The position numbers were made by a program, and so were the translations under genes. 64,000 bases of DNA from Xanthomonas hortorum. GTDB lineage: Bacteria; Pseudomonadota; Gammaproteobacteria; Xanthomonadales; Xanthomonadaceae. The stretch spans positions 3,793,001 to 3,857,000 of the forward strand of contig NZ_CP101417.1 of NCBI RefSeq assembly GCF_024339125.1. The letters run 5' to 3'. The notes beneath the pieces are model-generated. The model was not told the DNA's origin. It saw only the letters and a list, made by a program, of their open reading frames with translations, and searched no databases. Below are positions 20,761-28,714 of this stretch, in pieces (position 1 is the stretch's first letter; each line of letters opens with the position of its first letter).

Positions 20761-22761
20761 TTACGCCGCCTGCGGCACTTTCAACGAACGCACCAGGCCA
20801 CCGATGTCCACGATCAGCGAGACCCGTCCATCGCCGAGGATGGTGGCGCCGGAGACGCCCGGGATACGGCGATAGTTGTTTTCGATGTTCTTGACCACGA
20901 CCTGCTGCTGGCCAAGCAATTCGTCCACTTCCAGCGCGATCTTCTGGCCGTCGCCTTCGACCACCACCACCAGCGATTCCTTGGAGGACTGTTGCCCGCC
21001 GAAACCGTAGTAATTGGTGAGCGACAGGATCGGCAGATATTCGCCACGCACCCGCAGCACCCGGCCGTCGCCGGCCATCGAGCGGACATCTTCCGGCGCC
21101 GGCTGCAGCGCTTCGAGCACGTAGGACAGCGGCAGGATCAGGGTTTCGCCGGCAACCGACACGGTCATGCCGTCCAGGATGGCCAGGGTCAGCGGCAGAC
21201 GGATCAGCACGCGGGTACCGCTGCCGGCGCTGCTTTCCAGCTGCACTTCGCCACCCAGGCCCTGGATGTTGCGGCGGACCACGTCCATGCCCACGCCACG
21301 ACCGGAGAGATCGGTCACTGCATCGGCGGTGGAGAAGCCCGGTGCGAAGATCAGATCCCACACCTGCGCATCGGTCGGGTTGTCCGGCACGGCAATGCCG
21401 CGTTCGGCCGCTTTTTCCAGGATCTTGGCGCGATTGAGGCCACGGCCGTCGTCGCTGACTTCGATCACGATGTGACCGCCCTGGTGCGATGCCGCCAGGG
21501 TGATGGTGCCGGTCTCGTCCTTGCCGGAGGCGCGGCGCGCATCGGGCATTTCCAGACCATGGTCGATCGAGTTGCGCACCAGATGCACCAACGGATCGGC
21601 AATCTTTTCGATCAAGCCCTTGTCCAGTTCCGTGCTTTCGCCAATCGTGCGCAGACGCACCTGCTTGCCGAGGCGGCTGGAGAGGTCGCGCACCAGACGC
21701 GGGAAGCGGCGGAATACCGCATCGACGGGCAGCATGCGCACGCCGATGACCGCTTCCTGCAGATCGCGGGTGTTGCGTTCGAGCAGATCCAGGCCGGCAA
21801 ACAACTGTTCGGCATGCGCCGGGTCCAGGCCGGTGGAGACCTGCTTGAGCATGGCCTGTGTAATGACCAGTTCGCCGACCAGGTTGATCAGGGCATCGAC
21901 CTTGTCGACGCTGACGCGGATGGAGCTTTCGGCTTCGGCAGCGGCGGCCTTGGCAGGCGTGGCAACGGCGGCCGCAGGTTCTGCAGCGGCGGTTGCTGCA
22001 ACCGCGACGGCGGCAGTGTCAGCCGCGTCGACCGCCAGGCTCGGCGGCGGGCCGGGCACGGCCATCGGACGGATATCCAGCTCGCAATCGTCCACCACCC
22101 AGGCAAAGGTGTCTTCGATCTTACTGCGCGGAATCTTGCCGATCAGGCCCAGATCCCAGGCCAGGTAGGCTTCCAGCGGGTCGATGTTTTCAAAGCCCGG
22201 CATGCGCTCCAGACGGGCGGCAATCTGCAGCGGGCCCAGGTGCTCGAGCTCGCGGATGATGCGCAGCGGGTCGTTGCCGCTCATGAACAGCGACGGCGCC
22301 GGGGTAAAGCCGATGTGCCAGGCTTCGGGTTCTTCTTCCTTCGGCTTGGCAACGACTGCAGCTACAGGTGCTTCGCCAGCCAGCACCGCGTTCAAGCGGG
22401 TGTGCACGGCCTTGACCGCAGCCGGGTCGGCCGGGGTGCCGTGTTCGGCTTCGCGCAGCAGGGCGCGCAGCACGTCGACCGAGCCGAGCATGGCATCGAC
22501 CGCGTTGGGTGCGAGCTGGCGCTTGTTGGAGCGCAGTTCGTCCAGCAGCGTCTCCAGCACGTGGGTCAGGCCGGCGACGGCCTCGAAACCGAAAGTGGCA
22601 GCGCCACCCTTGATCGAGTGCGCAGCGCGGAACACCGAGTTGATGATTTCCGGGTCGCGGTTGCCCTCTTCAAGGGACAGCAGCCCGGCCTCCATCGCAT
22701 CGAGCCCTTCACGGCTTTCCTCGAAAAAGGTGGCGTGGAAACGTTGCAGGTCCATGCTCAT
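20761..22761 (-). CDS. cheA: chemotaxis histidine kinase CheA (second copy type)
   Basis: Kinase of 666 aa that passes phosphate from receptor arrays to a CheY. The Hpt domain has its phosphorylated histidine at residue 48 (FRAAHSIKGGA). A variable region follows (Ala-rich linker about 235-270), then the dimerisation helix pair (VDKVDALINLVGELVITQ), the ATPase N box (HLVRNSIDHG), G boxes (VSDDGRGLN; DLSGRGVGMDVV) and a CheW-like regulatory domain. It is the last gene of the STAS-cheY-cheA operon. The stop codon lies 24 bp from the end of the IS110 segment. It is clearly distinct in sequence from the 552-aa CheA at 41.8-43.5 kb. Confidence 0.95.
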   Translation of the reverse strand: MSMDLQRFHATFFEESREGLDAMEAGLLSLEEGNRDPEIINSVFRAAHSIKGGAATFGFEAVAGLTHVLETLLDELRSNKRQLAPNAVDAMLGSVDVLRALLREAEHGTPADPAAVKAVHTRLNAVLAGEAPVAAVVAKPKEEEPEAWHIGFTPAPSLFMSGNDPLRIIRELEHLGPLQIAARLERMPGFENIDPLEAYLAWDLGLIGKIPRSKIEDTFAWVVDDCELDIRPMAVPGPPPSLAVDAADTAAVAVAATAAAEPAAAVATPAKAAAAEAESSIRVSVDKVDALINLVGELVITQAMLKQVSTGLDPAHAEQLFAGLDLLERNTRDLQEAVIGVRMLPVDAVFRRFPRLVRDLSSRLGKQVRLRTIGESTELDKGLIEKIADPLVHLVRNSIDHGLEMPDARRASGKDETGTITLAASHQGGHIVIEVSDDGRGLNRAKILEKAAERGIAVPDNPTDAQVWDLIFAPGFSTADAVTDLSGRGVGMDVVRRNIQGLGGEVQLESSAGSGTRVLIRLPLTLAILDGMTVSVAGETLILPLSYVLEALQPAPEDVRSMAGDGRVLRVRGEYLPILSLTNYYGFGGQQSSKESLVVVVEGDGQKIALEVDELLGQQQVVVKNIENNYRRIPGVSGATILGDGRVSLIVDIGGLVRSLKVPQAA

Positions 22762-22794
22762 GGGTGCGAAATCCGATGGTGAAGCGAGAGAGAA

Positions 22795-23160
22795 TTAACC
22801 CAGAACTTTCTGGACGGTGGCGATCAGCTGTTCTGGATTGAACGGCTTGACCAGCCAGCCGGTGGCACCGGCAGCTTTGCCTTCGGATTTCTTGTCGGCC
22901 GCCGATTCGGTGGTGAGCATCAGCATCGGGGTGAACTTGTAATCCGGTAGCTGGCGCAGTTCGCGAATCAGCGAAATGCCGTCCATGTTGGGCATGTTCA
23001 CGTCGGTCACCACCGCATTGAAGCGCTGGCCCTTCGCGCGGCCCAGCGCAACGGCGCCGTCTTCGGCTTCTTCGACGGCAAAGCCGGCAGAGGTGAGGGC
23101 GAAAGAGACCATCTGGCGCATTGACGCCGAATCGTCCACCACCAAGATACGTGCGCTCAT
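22795..23160 (-). CDS. CheY-like single-domain response regulator
   Basis: Receiver protein of 121 aa with the acidic pocket D9/D10, phospho-acceptor D53 (VVTDVNMPNMDG), T83/T84 and K105 (WLVKPF) all present. It has no output domain. It overlaps the STAS gene by 4 bp (ATGA) and is followed by cheA 33 bp downstream, so it is the likely partner of that kinase. The KxSEGKAAGATGWLVKPF style differs from the CheY at 44.1 kb, which is the likelier motor-binding CheY. Confidence 0.92.
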   Translation of the reverse strand: MSARILVVDDSASMRQMVSFALTSAGFAVEEAEDGAVALGRAKGQRFNAVVTDVNMPNMDGISLIRELRQLPDYKFTPMLMLTTESAADKKSEGKAAGATGWLVKPFNPEQLIATVQKVLG

Positions 23161-23465
23161 GCGGCGTTCTCCACAGATTTCAGGTTGTCATTGGATGCGG
23201 AAAGTCCGAGCGCGTCGGTGACGCCGAGCAGACGGGCCGCATCTCTAAAAGTGTCGTTGCAGCCATCGAACTCGGTGTTCAACCCGGCCTGGCGGCGGGC
23301 CTGCACGAAGGCGCAGAGCAACTGCACGCTGGCGGTGTGGATGCGGCGGACTTCACCGGCGTCAAGCACCAGATCGCCATCCTCCGCGAGGACTGCGGCT
23401 AGCTTTTGCTTGAGGTCGGTGCTGGTCTCGATGCCGAGATCCTCACCCAATGTCACTGTGCTCAT
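23157..23465 (-). CDS. STAS-domain protein (lipid-asymmetry/anti-sigma antagonist fold)
   Basis: Small protein of 102 aa made of one STAS domain (LVLDAGEVRRIHTASVQLLCAF). At the site where anti-sigma antagonists carry a phosphorylatable serine in a DSSG-like motif, this protein reads H43-T44-A45-S46, so phospho-switching is uncertain. It is the first gene of the STAS-cheY-cheA operon and has a good sigma-28 promoter match 31 bp upstream. STAS proteins at this place occur in other chemotaxis operons. The exact role is unknown. Confidence 0.8.
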   Translation of the reverse strand: MSTVTLGEDLGIETSTDLKQKLAAVLAEDGDLVLDAGEVRRIHTASVQLLCAFVQARRQAGLNTEFDGCNDTFRDAARLLGVTDALGLSASNDNLKSVENAA

Positions 23466-23495
23466 CGTTGCTCCGAACGGACGGTTCTATGCGTA

Positions 23496-23522
23496 CTAAC
23501 GGCGGGGGGCGGGAAAGCTTTA
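23496..23522 (-). promoter_or_regulatory. sigma-28 promoter of the STAS-cheY-cheA operon
   Basis: On the minus strand TAAA, exactly 15 nt and GCCGTTAG closely match the FliA consensus TAAA-N15-GCCGATAA. It lies 31 bp before the STAS start codon. Confidence 0.65.
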
Positions 23523-23568
23523 ACGTTGAATCGCTGCGCGTGCATGCGCGCGTCAGCTATGCGGCGCA

Positions 23569-24819
23569 TCAATGCAGCAGATGGCTGGCATCAAGCAGGA
23601 TCATCGGCTGATGACCCAGGCGCGCGACGCCGCGGAACAGGTTGTTCGAGATGCGGCACAGGCGTGCGTTGTCCGGCGGCTCGATCTGCTGATCGGTGAG
23701 GCTGGTGACGTCTTCCACCGCCGACACGCGCAGACCCATGGTCTCGCCGTTTTCTTCCAGCACCACCACGCGGGTGTGCAGATCCATGTCCACTGCCGAT
23801 GCACCGAGATGGATACCCAGATCCATCACCGGCACCACCTGGCCACGCAGATTCATGATGCCGAGCATCGCGCTGGGGGTGCCGCGCAATGGCAGCAGCG
23901 GCACCGGCAAGACCACTTCCTGCACCTTGAGCAATTCGAGTGCATACGTCTGTTCGCCGCAGCGCAGGCGCAGCCAACGCGTACTGCGTTCGGCCGCGCG
24001 GCGTTCGGCATGGATGCGTTCGGCCTGGCCGGGCGCCAGCAGCGCTTCAAGGCCTTGCGGATAGATCGATGGCGGTGGCGCGCGGTGCGGTGCGATCGGC
24101 GCCTGCGCCGGGCGCGCAGGTGCCGGCGCAGCCGGTGCGGCAAGACCGAAGGCCGGGTCCGCATCCATCTCCGACAACAGATCTGCAGCCAGCAGATCGG
24201 CACTGGATGCGGCGGTGCCGAAGGCAGGGTCTGCGTCCATTTCGGCCATCAGGTCGGCCGTGCTCATGAACGGGCTGGGCGCGGCGCTGGCGAAGGCGGG
24301 ATCGGCATCCATTTCAGCCAGGAAATCGGCGGCGATGTCTGCAGCGCTCGGCGCGGCAATGACCGGCGGTCCGAAGGCCGGGTCGGCATCCATCTCGGCG
24401 AGGAAATCGGCGGCGATGTCTGCGGCACTCGGCGCGGCGACGACTGGCGGGCCGAAGGCCGGGTCGGCATCCATTTCAGCCAGGAAATCGGCAGCGATGT
24501 CTGCAGCGCTCGGCGCGGCAACGACCGGTGGGCCGAAGGCGGGGTCGGCATCCATTTCGGCGAGGAAATCGGCAGCGATCGCTTCGGCGCTGAGCACGGG
24601 GGTGATCGCTTCCGGCACAGCGACGGCCTGCACGGGTGGCTCTGCCAGCGCGACGTCTGCGTCGGTGTCGGCAAGCGCCGGTGCCGCGGCGATGTCGGCA
24701 GTCGCCACCGCAGCGGTGACAGCAGCGGCAGTCACGGCAGCGGGGATCTCCACGCCGGCATCGTGCAGCAGGCCTTCCAGATAATCGTCGAGCTCACCGT
24801 TGGCGGTGTGGTTGCTCAT
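23569..24819 (-). CDS. parP: ParP-like CheW-domain protein with repetitive N-terminus
   Basis: Protein of 416 aa. The first 250 residues are Ala/Pro-rich and contain six copies of EMDADPAF within a repeated block (AADIAADFLAEMDADPAFGP). The last 150 residues are a CheW-like domain (WLRLRCGEQTYALELLKVQE; AMLGIMNLRGQVVPVMDL). This plan, a disordered N-terminus plus a CheW-like array-integration domain directly downstream of a ParA-type ATPase, matches ParP, which links ParC to CheA arrays in polar gammaproteobacteria. It overlaps the ParC gene by 4 bp. The name rests on context and domain plan. Confidence 0.75.
   Translation of the reverse strand: MSNHTANGELDDYLEGLLHDAGVEIPAAVTAAAVTAAVATADIAAAPALADTDADVALAEPPVQAVAVPEAITPVLSAEAIAADFLAEMDADPAFGPPVVAAPSAADIAADFLAEMDADPAFGPPVVAAPSAADIAADFLAEMDADPAFGPPVIAAPSAADIAADFLAEMDADPAFASAAPSPFMSTADLMAEMDADPAFGTAASSADLLAADLLSEMDADPAFGLAAPAAPAPARPAQAPIAPHRAPPPSIYPQGLEALLAPGQAERIHAERRAAERSTRWLRLRCGEQTYALELLKVQEVVLPVPLLPLRGTPSAMLGIMNLRGQVVPVMDLGIHLGASAVDMDLHTRVVVLEENGETMGLRVSAVEDVTSLTDQQIEPPDNARLCRISNNLFRGVARLGHQPMILLDASHLLH
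24286..24590 (-). repeat. 81-bp in-frame tandem repeats inside the ParP-like gene
   Basis: Four copies of an 81-bp unit (27 codons) start about 81 bp apart (core motif near 24290, 24371, 24452 and 24533). Two more diverged EMDADPAF copies lie at about 24146 and 24219. Near-identity of the units suggests recent expansion by slippage or unequal recombination. Confidence 0.85.
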
Positions 24820-25598
24820 GCGGCTTGCTCCATGGGCATCGCGTCATCGGCCAGCACCCATTCCAGCGCGCGGCGATAAGCAGACAGGCCACGGCCCTGA
24901 TAGTCGCCGCCGGTGGCGGGAACGGTCAGCGCAGCGGCGTTACAGATACGGGTATCCACCGGCACCGCGTCTTCCCAGACCACTGCGCCATAGGTGGCCT
25001 GCATTTCCTTGAGGGTGTCGGTGCCGGCGCGGGTGCGGCGGTCGAACAACGTCGGCAAGATCGACACCGGCAACGGGCGGCGACGCGAGCGCTGCACCAT
25101 GTCGGCAGTGCGCACCATGCTGGCCAGGCCATGCAATGCGAGCGGTTCGGCCTGGGTCGGCACCACCACGCGGTCGCAGGCGGCCAGGGCATTGATCATC
25201 AGCAGGCCAAGGGTCGGCGGGCAGTCCAGCAGGATGTAGTCGTGCTGGCCGGCGTGGCGGGTCATCGCGTTCTGCAGGGCCAGGCCCAGACCGGGCTGAT
25301 TGGCGCTGCGACGTTCCAGTGTGGCCAGTGCCGCTTGCGCGCACACATAGGACAGGCCGGGGATGCTGCTTTCGTGCAACAGGCTGGCCAGATCGCTTGG
25401 CGGGGTGCCGAACAGGTCCAGTACCCCGCGCGGCGGCGGGTCCACCGCCACGCCGAACGCGCGGGTCAGCGAGGAGTGCGGATCGAGGTCGACCAACAGC
25501 ACCCGGTGGCCGAGCGCGGCCAGGCCGCGACCCAGTGCCAGCGTCGTGGTGGTCTTGCCCACGCCGCCCTTTTGGTTGGCGATTGCCCAGATACGCAT
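24816..25598 (-). CDS. parC: ParA-family ATPase, ParC-like chemotaxis array positioner
   Basis: ATPase of 260 aa with a deviant Walker A motif (NQKGGVGKTTTTLALG), Walker A' aspartate (VLLVDLDPHSSL) and Walker B (DYILLDCPPTLGLLMINAL). It lies between motD and the CheW-domain gene, the position of ParC in Pseudomonas and Vibrio chemotaxis clusters, where it places chemoreceptor arrays at the pole. It starts 1 bp after the motD stop codon and overlaps the next gene by 4 bp, so translation is probably coupled. It is distinct from FlhG at 45.3 kb. Confidence 0.85.
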   Translation of the reverse strand: MRIWAIANQKGGVGKTTTTLALGRGLAALGHRVLLVDLDPHSSLTRAFGVAVDPPPRGVLDLFGTPPSDLASLLHESSIPGLSYVCAQAALATLERRSANQPGLGLALQNAMTRHAGQHDYILLDCPPTLGLLMINALAACDRVVVPTQAEPLALHGLASMVRTADMVQRSRRRPLPVSILPTLFDRRTRAGTDTLKEMQATYGAVVWEDAVPVDTRICNAAALTVPATGGDYQGRGLSAYRRALEWVLADDAMPMEQAA

Positions 25599-25599
25599 C

Positions 25600-26574
25600 T
25601 CACTGCACTCCTTGAATTACGGCGGGGACGGAACTTGTGCCGCTTTCGGTGGTGACGGCCGTTTGGCCGCCGTCAGACTTGGGAAGCTTCGGCGCCCCGG
25701 CGGCGGTCGCATGCATCTGCGATGGCGGATCGGGTGCGAGTGAGCCAGCCGAATCAGCGAGGATGATCAACACCACGCGCCGGTTCGCATTCCGTCCCGC
25801 CTCAGTGCTGTTATCGGCACGTGCGCGGAATTCTCCATAGCCCACCATCGCCAATCGCTGCGGGGCGACACCGTCGTCGGCGAACAGGTGCACCACGCTG
25901 GCGGCACGCGCGGCCGACAGTTCCCAGTTGGAGGGGAACTGTGCGGTGGCGATCGGCTGGTTATCGGTATAGCCCTCCACGCGCACGCCGTTGGGCGCAT
26001 CGCGCAGCACCGAGGCGAGGGTGGACAGGGTGTCGCGGGCGGTGCCGGCCAATGCCGCCGAGCCGGTGCCGAACAGAATGTCGCTGTTGATCTCCACTTC
26101 GATCCACAGATCGTTGCGGCGGATGGTGATGAGTTTCTTGTCGATCAGCGGCGCCAGCGTCTTGCTCAGCTGCGCGGCCACCGCATCCATCTGCCGCTGC
26201 GCACGCGCCAGCTGCGCCTGGTTGCGCAGCGACACCGGCATGCGCATCTGCGCTGCCATCGATGGCAGCAGGGTAGGGTCGGTGGGGCCGTTGGAGGCGG
26301 CCATCGGTGCGCCGGCCTTGATCACGGACGGGCGGTCGTAGTCCGCCCCCAAGGTCTGGGTCTTGCCGATCTGCACCGGGCTGGCCGCATTGGACGAGCC
26401 ACCGAACGCGGTGGTCAACGCCTGCGCCATGACCTTGTACTTGCCCTCGTTGAGCGAGGAGATGGCGTACATCACCACGAAGAACGCCAGCAGCAGCGTC
26501 ATCAGATCGGCATACGGAATCGCCCACGCTTCGTGGTTGCCATGTTCTTCGTGATGTTTGCGACGGCGGGCCAT
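25600..26574 (-). CDS. motD: MotB-family stator protein MotD
   Basis: Stator subunit of 324 aa. The start at 26574 (MARRRKHHEEHGNHEAWAIP) is preferred because the following segment is the canonical MotB N-terminus: a single membrane helix with the proton-binding aspartate (YADLMTLLLAFFVVMYA). The C-terminal OmpA-like peptidoglycan-binding domain (VEGYTDNQPI, NWELSAARA, GYGEFRA) lies at about residues 150-290 and is followed by a disordered tail. It lies 7 bp after motC, forming the usual stator pair. Confidence 0.92.
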   Translation of the reverse strand: MARRRKHHEEHGNHEAWAIPYADLMTLLLAFFVVMYAISSLNEGKYKVMAQALTTAFGGSSNAASPVQIGKTQTLGADYDRPSVIKAGAPMAASNGPTDPTLLPSMAAQMRMPVSLRNQAQLARAQRQMDAVAAQLSKTLAPLIDKKLITIRRNDLWIEVEINSDILFGTGSAALAGTARDTLSTLASVLRDAPNGVRVEGYTDNQPIATAQFPSNWELSAARAASVVHLFADDGVAPQRLAMVGYGEFRARADNSTEAGRNANRRVVLIILADSAGSLAPDPPSQMHATAAGAPKLPKSDGGQTAVTTESGTSSVPAVIQGVQ

Positions 26575-26581
26575 GACGAGC

Positions 26582-27322
26582 TTAATGCAAGTATCCGGCC
26601 AATTTCGATTCGATGTTGCGCGGGTTCTCGCCCTGGGCGATCGCAATCAAGCCTTCGATCGCCATTTCGCGCTCGTTGGTGCTGCAATGGATGACGCTCT
26701 TGAGCTTGGCGGCGACCGGGAGAAACAGCAGGTTGGCCGAGGCGATGCCATAGATGGTGGCGGTGAACGCAGCCGCGATGCCGTGCCCGAGCATGGCCGG
26801 GTCGGCCAGATTCTTCATCACCGCCATCAGGCCCAGCACCGCGCCGATGATGCCCAGCGTGGGCGCGTAGATGCCCATGCCTTCGAACACCTTGGCGGCG
26901 GCAAGATCCTGACGCTCCTGGTTGTCCACTTCGATCTCGAGCATATGCCGCATGGATTCGGGCTCCACGCCATCGACCAGCATCTGCAGGCCCTTGCGCA
27001 GGAACGCGTCGTCCTGGCGCGGGAGTTGGTCTTCCAGGCCCAGCAGGCCCTGGCGGCGCGCGATGTTGCTCCATTCGACGATGCGCGCCAGCAGCTGCGG
27101 GCGGTCGCTGGCCGGCGGCTGGATCACCCAGCGCAGGATCTTGAAGGCGCGCCGGAAAACTGCCGGGGAGGTGTGCAGCAAAATCGCCGCCACGGTACCG
27201 ACGATCACGATCAGGAAGGCAGCCGGCGACCACAGCGACGAAATACCGGCGCCTTTCAACACGCTACCGCCCACGATCGCCACGATCGCGAGCAGCAGTC
27301 CGATAATGCTAAGTCTGTCCAT
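26582..27322 (-). CDS. motC: MotA-family stator protein MotC
   Basis: Inner-membrane proton-channel subunit of 246 aa with four predicted membrane helices (N-terminal LSIIGLLLAIVAIVGGSVL and LWSPAAFLIVIVGTVAAIL; APTLGIIGAVLGLMAVM and FTATIYGIASANLLFLPVA), and the charged cytoplasmic loop between helices 2 and 3 that contacts FliG. The family-typical start MDRLSIIG is used. A sigma-28-like box ends only 8 bp before the start codon, so the mRNA may be nearly leaderless. A mutated copy of its first 16 codons and its promoter is found at 29426-29507. Confidence 0.93.
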   Translation of the reverse strand: MDRLSIIGLLLAIVAIVGGSVLKGAGISSLWSPAAFLIVIVGTVAAILLHTSPAVFRRAFKILRWVIQPPASDRPQLLARIVEWSNIARRQGLLGLEDQLPRQDDAFLRKGLQMLVDGVEPESMRHMLEIEVDNQERQDLAAAKVFEGMGIYAPTLGIIGAVLGLMAVMKNLADPAMLGHGIAAAFTATIYGIASANLLFLPVAAKLKSVIHCSTNEREMAIEGLIAIAQGENPRNIESKLAGYLH

Positions 27323-27329
27323 GCATGCG

Positions 27330-27356
27330 GTATCGGCGCGAGCGCGGCGGACTTGA
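27330..27356 (-). promoter_or_regulatory. candidate sigma-28 promoter of motC
   Basis: On the minus strand TCAA, exactly 15 nt and GCCGATAC match the FliA consensus. The -10 box ends 8 bp before the motC ATG. The same boxes and spacing are kept in the duplicated fragment at 29481-29507. Confidence 0.55.
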
Positions 27357-27425
27357 TAGACGTGCTCGGTTGATGCGCCAGAAAGTTGTCGTTTGGGGCT
27401 GAAGGTCCATTTCCTGCTGGCTTAA

Positions 27426-27543
27426 AGCCCCTCTCCCGCCGGGGCGAGAAGGCACAGCTTGCGCGGCATGGGCGCGCGTGCCTTGGAGCGCCCGCGCCGC
27501 AAGCGCGGGCCGGGGCGCGGAGCGGGGGTTGGGGTGAGGGTAC
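27426..27543. repeat. about 115-bp extragenic repeat element, copy A
   Basis: Begins agcccctctcccgccggggc and ends ttggggtgagggtac, with gcgcgcgtgcct and agcgcgggccggggcgcg inside. Homologous copies lie at 27795-27907 and 61134-61250. Confidence 0.85.
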
Positions 27544-27620
27544 GGTTGACCAATGTTATTGCTGCAGCCGTACCTCATCCGGTGCTGAGCGCCACCTGTC
27601 AGTCGCCGGCTTCGGTAAGC

Positions 27621-27732
27621 GGCGGTAGCGCGGCCGGGGACTGGCTTCTCGGCTCGGTCGGACATCCTGTCTGACTCGCCGCGCGGCACATCCGTGTGCC
27701 GCTCTCCGCCAATCCCCGGCCACGCTACCGCC
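27621..27732. repeat. 112-bp imperfect palindrome with inner hairpins
   Basis: The 24-bp arms 27621-27644 and 27709-27732 are complementary with two mismatches. Between them are gaca-tcc-tgtc and ggcaca-tccg-tgtgcc hairpins. It lies between two copies of the 115-bp repeat element and encodes nothing recognisable. Confidence 0.7.
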
Positions 27733-27794
27733 TCGGTACTTTGTTGCTGTGACTTCGAGAAGGCATGAATGCGGTGATGAAGAAGTTGCTTGAA

Positions 27795-27907
27795 GCCCAT
27801 CTCCCGTCGGGGCGAGAAGGCACGATTTGCGCTCCATTGGCGCGCGTGCCTCGAAGCGACCGCGCCGTAAGCGCGGGCCGGGGCGCGAGGATTGGGGTGA
27901 GGGTATG
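27795..27907. repeat. about 115-bp extragenic repeat element, copy B
   Basis: A diverged copy of the element at 27426, in the same orientation, ending immediately before the higBA promoter region. Confidence 0.8.
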
Positions 27908-27921
27908 AATCACCCTTGCGC

Positions 27922-27940
27922 TATTACGCGATGCGTAATA
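27922..27940 (+). promoter_or_regulatory. likely HigA operator upstream of higBA
   Basis: Perfect palindrome TATTACGC-gat-GCGTAATA (8-bp arms), with a further half-site acgtaat at 27952-27958. It lies 32-50 bp before the higB start, where HigA-type antitoxins bind to repress their own operon. Confidence 0.6.
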
Positions 27941-27971
27941 TGTTCCGTCTGACGTAATGAGGGTGATCAGG

Positions 27972-28256
27972 ATGATCCAGTCGTTTCGATGCAAGCACAC
28001 ACGCGCCTTGTTCGAAGGCGCTAGCCCGCGGCAATTCCGGTCCATGCAGGCAGCGGCCGAACGGAAGCTGCAATTGCTGGATTCGGCGCAGACGCTGGAG
28101 TTCTTGCGCAGCCCGCCGGGCAATCGGCTTGAGCTGTTGGCGGGTACGCGTGCAGGTCAGCACAGCATCAGCATCAGCATCAATGACCAATGGCGTGTGT
28201 GCTTTGTCTGGACTGACGCCGGCCCCGAGCACGTTGAGATTGTTGATTACCACTGA
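27972..28256 (+). CDS. higB: HigB-family toxin (RelE-like mRNA interferase)
   Basis: Toxin of 94 aa of the HigB/plasmid killer type, which cleaves mRNA on the ribosome. Recognisable parts are the N-terminal FRCKHTRALFEG, FLRSPPGNRLELLAG and the C-terminal ISININDQWRVCF and VEIVDYH. The ATG at 27972 gives the usual family length; an ATG 15 bp upstream is possible. The gene precedes its antitoxin, the order typical of hig operons, with 9 bp between them. It is a plus-strand gene in a minus-strand chemotaxis region, so it is an insertion. Confidence 0.9.
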   Translation: MIQSFRCKHTRALFEGASPRQFRSMQAAAERKLQLLDSAQTLEFLRSPPGNRLELLAGTRAGQHSISISINDQWRVCFVWTDAGPEHVEIVDYH

Positions 28257-28265
28257 GGTGTTGCC

Positions 28266-28565
28266 ATGCGACTCACCAACAAACTGCGCGCCATCCATCC
28301 TGGCGAAATCCTGCGGGAAGATTTCATGCTGCCGCTGGGGCTGACCATCAACGGCCTGGCGCGGGCGCTGGATGTACCGGCAACGCGCATCCACAGCATC
28401 GTGCATGGCGAGCGTGCCATCAGCGCCGATACCGCAGCGCGGCTTGCACGCCACTTCGGTGGCGATGCGGCGTCCTGGCTCGCGCTGCAGGCCACGTATG
28501 AACTCAAGACCTTGCCCAACCGCAGCGAGATCGAGCGCAACGTGCAGCCGCGTGTGGCGGCCTAG
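28266..28565 (+). CDS. higA: HigA-family antitoxin
   Basis: Helix-turn-helix antitoxin of 99 aa with the family signature IHPGEILREDFMLPLGLT at the N-terminus and an XRE-type HTH (INGLARALDVPATRIHSIVHGERAISADTAARLARHFG). It neutralises HigB and is expected to repress the operon through the palindrome at 27922-27940. The sequence is full length. Confidence 0.92.
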   Translation: MRLTNKLRAIHPGEILREDFMLPLGLTINGLARALDVPATRIHSIVHGERAISADTAARLARHFGGDAASWLALQATYELKTLPNRSEIERNVQPRVAA

Positions 28566-28714
28566 GTTCTCGGTGAGGCGACGCGTGGAAACGACAAAGG
28601 CCGCAATACGCAGCCGTTGTCATCAACATCATGCGACCAGGATCGTAATGCCGATTCCCGATTCCCGATTCCCGATTCCCGACTTTCCCAATCCCGAATC
28701 CCGAATCCCCAAAC
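28566..28714. other. decayed 3' flank of cheA with gattccc repeats
   Basis: Contains a degenerate copy of the cheA downstream hairpin (aacgacaaaggccgc ... gcagccgttgtcat, cf. 35886 and 41710) and a run of gattccc/gaatccc repeats. Similar gaatccc runs adjoin cheA at 41.77 kb. Confidence 0.65.

Noticed and set aside
24816..25598. Plasmid or chromosome partition ParA
   Set aside because: No parB or parS-like sites nearby. Its place between motD and a CheW-domain gene points to chemotaxis array positioning.
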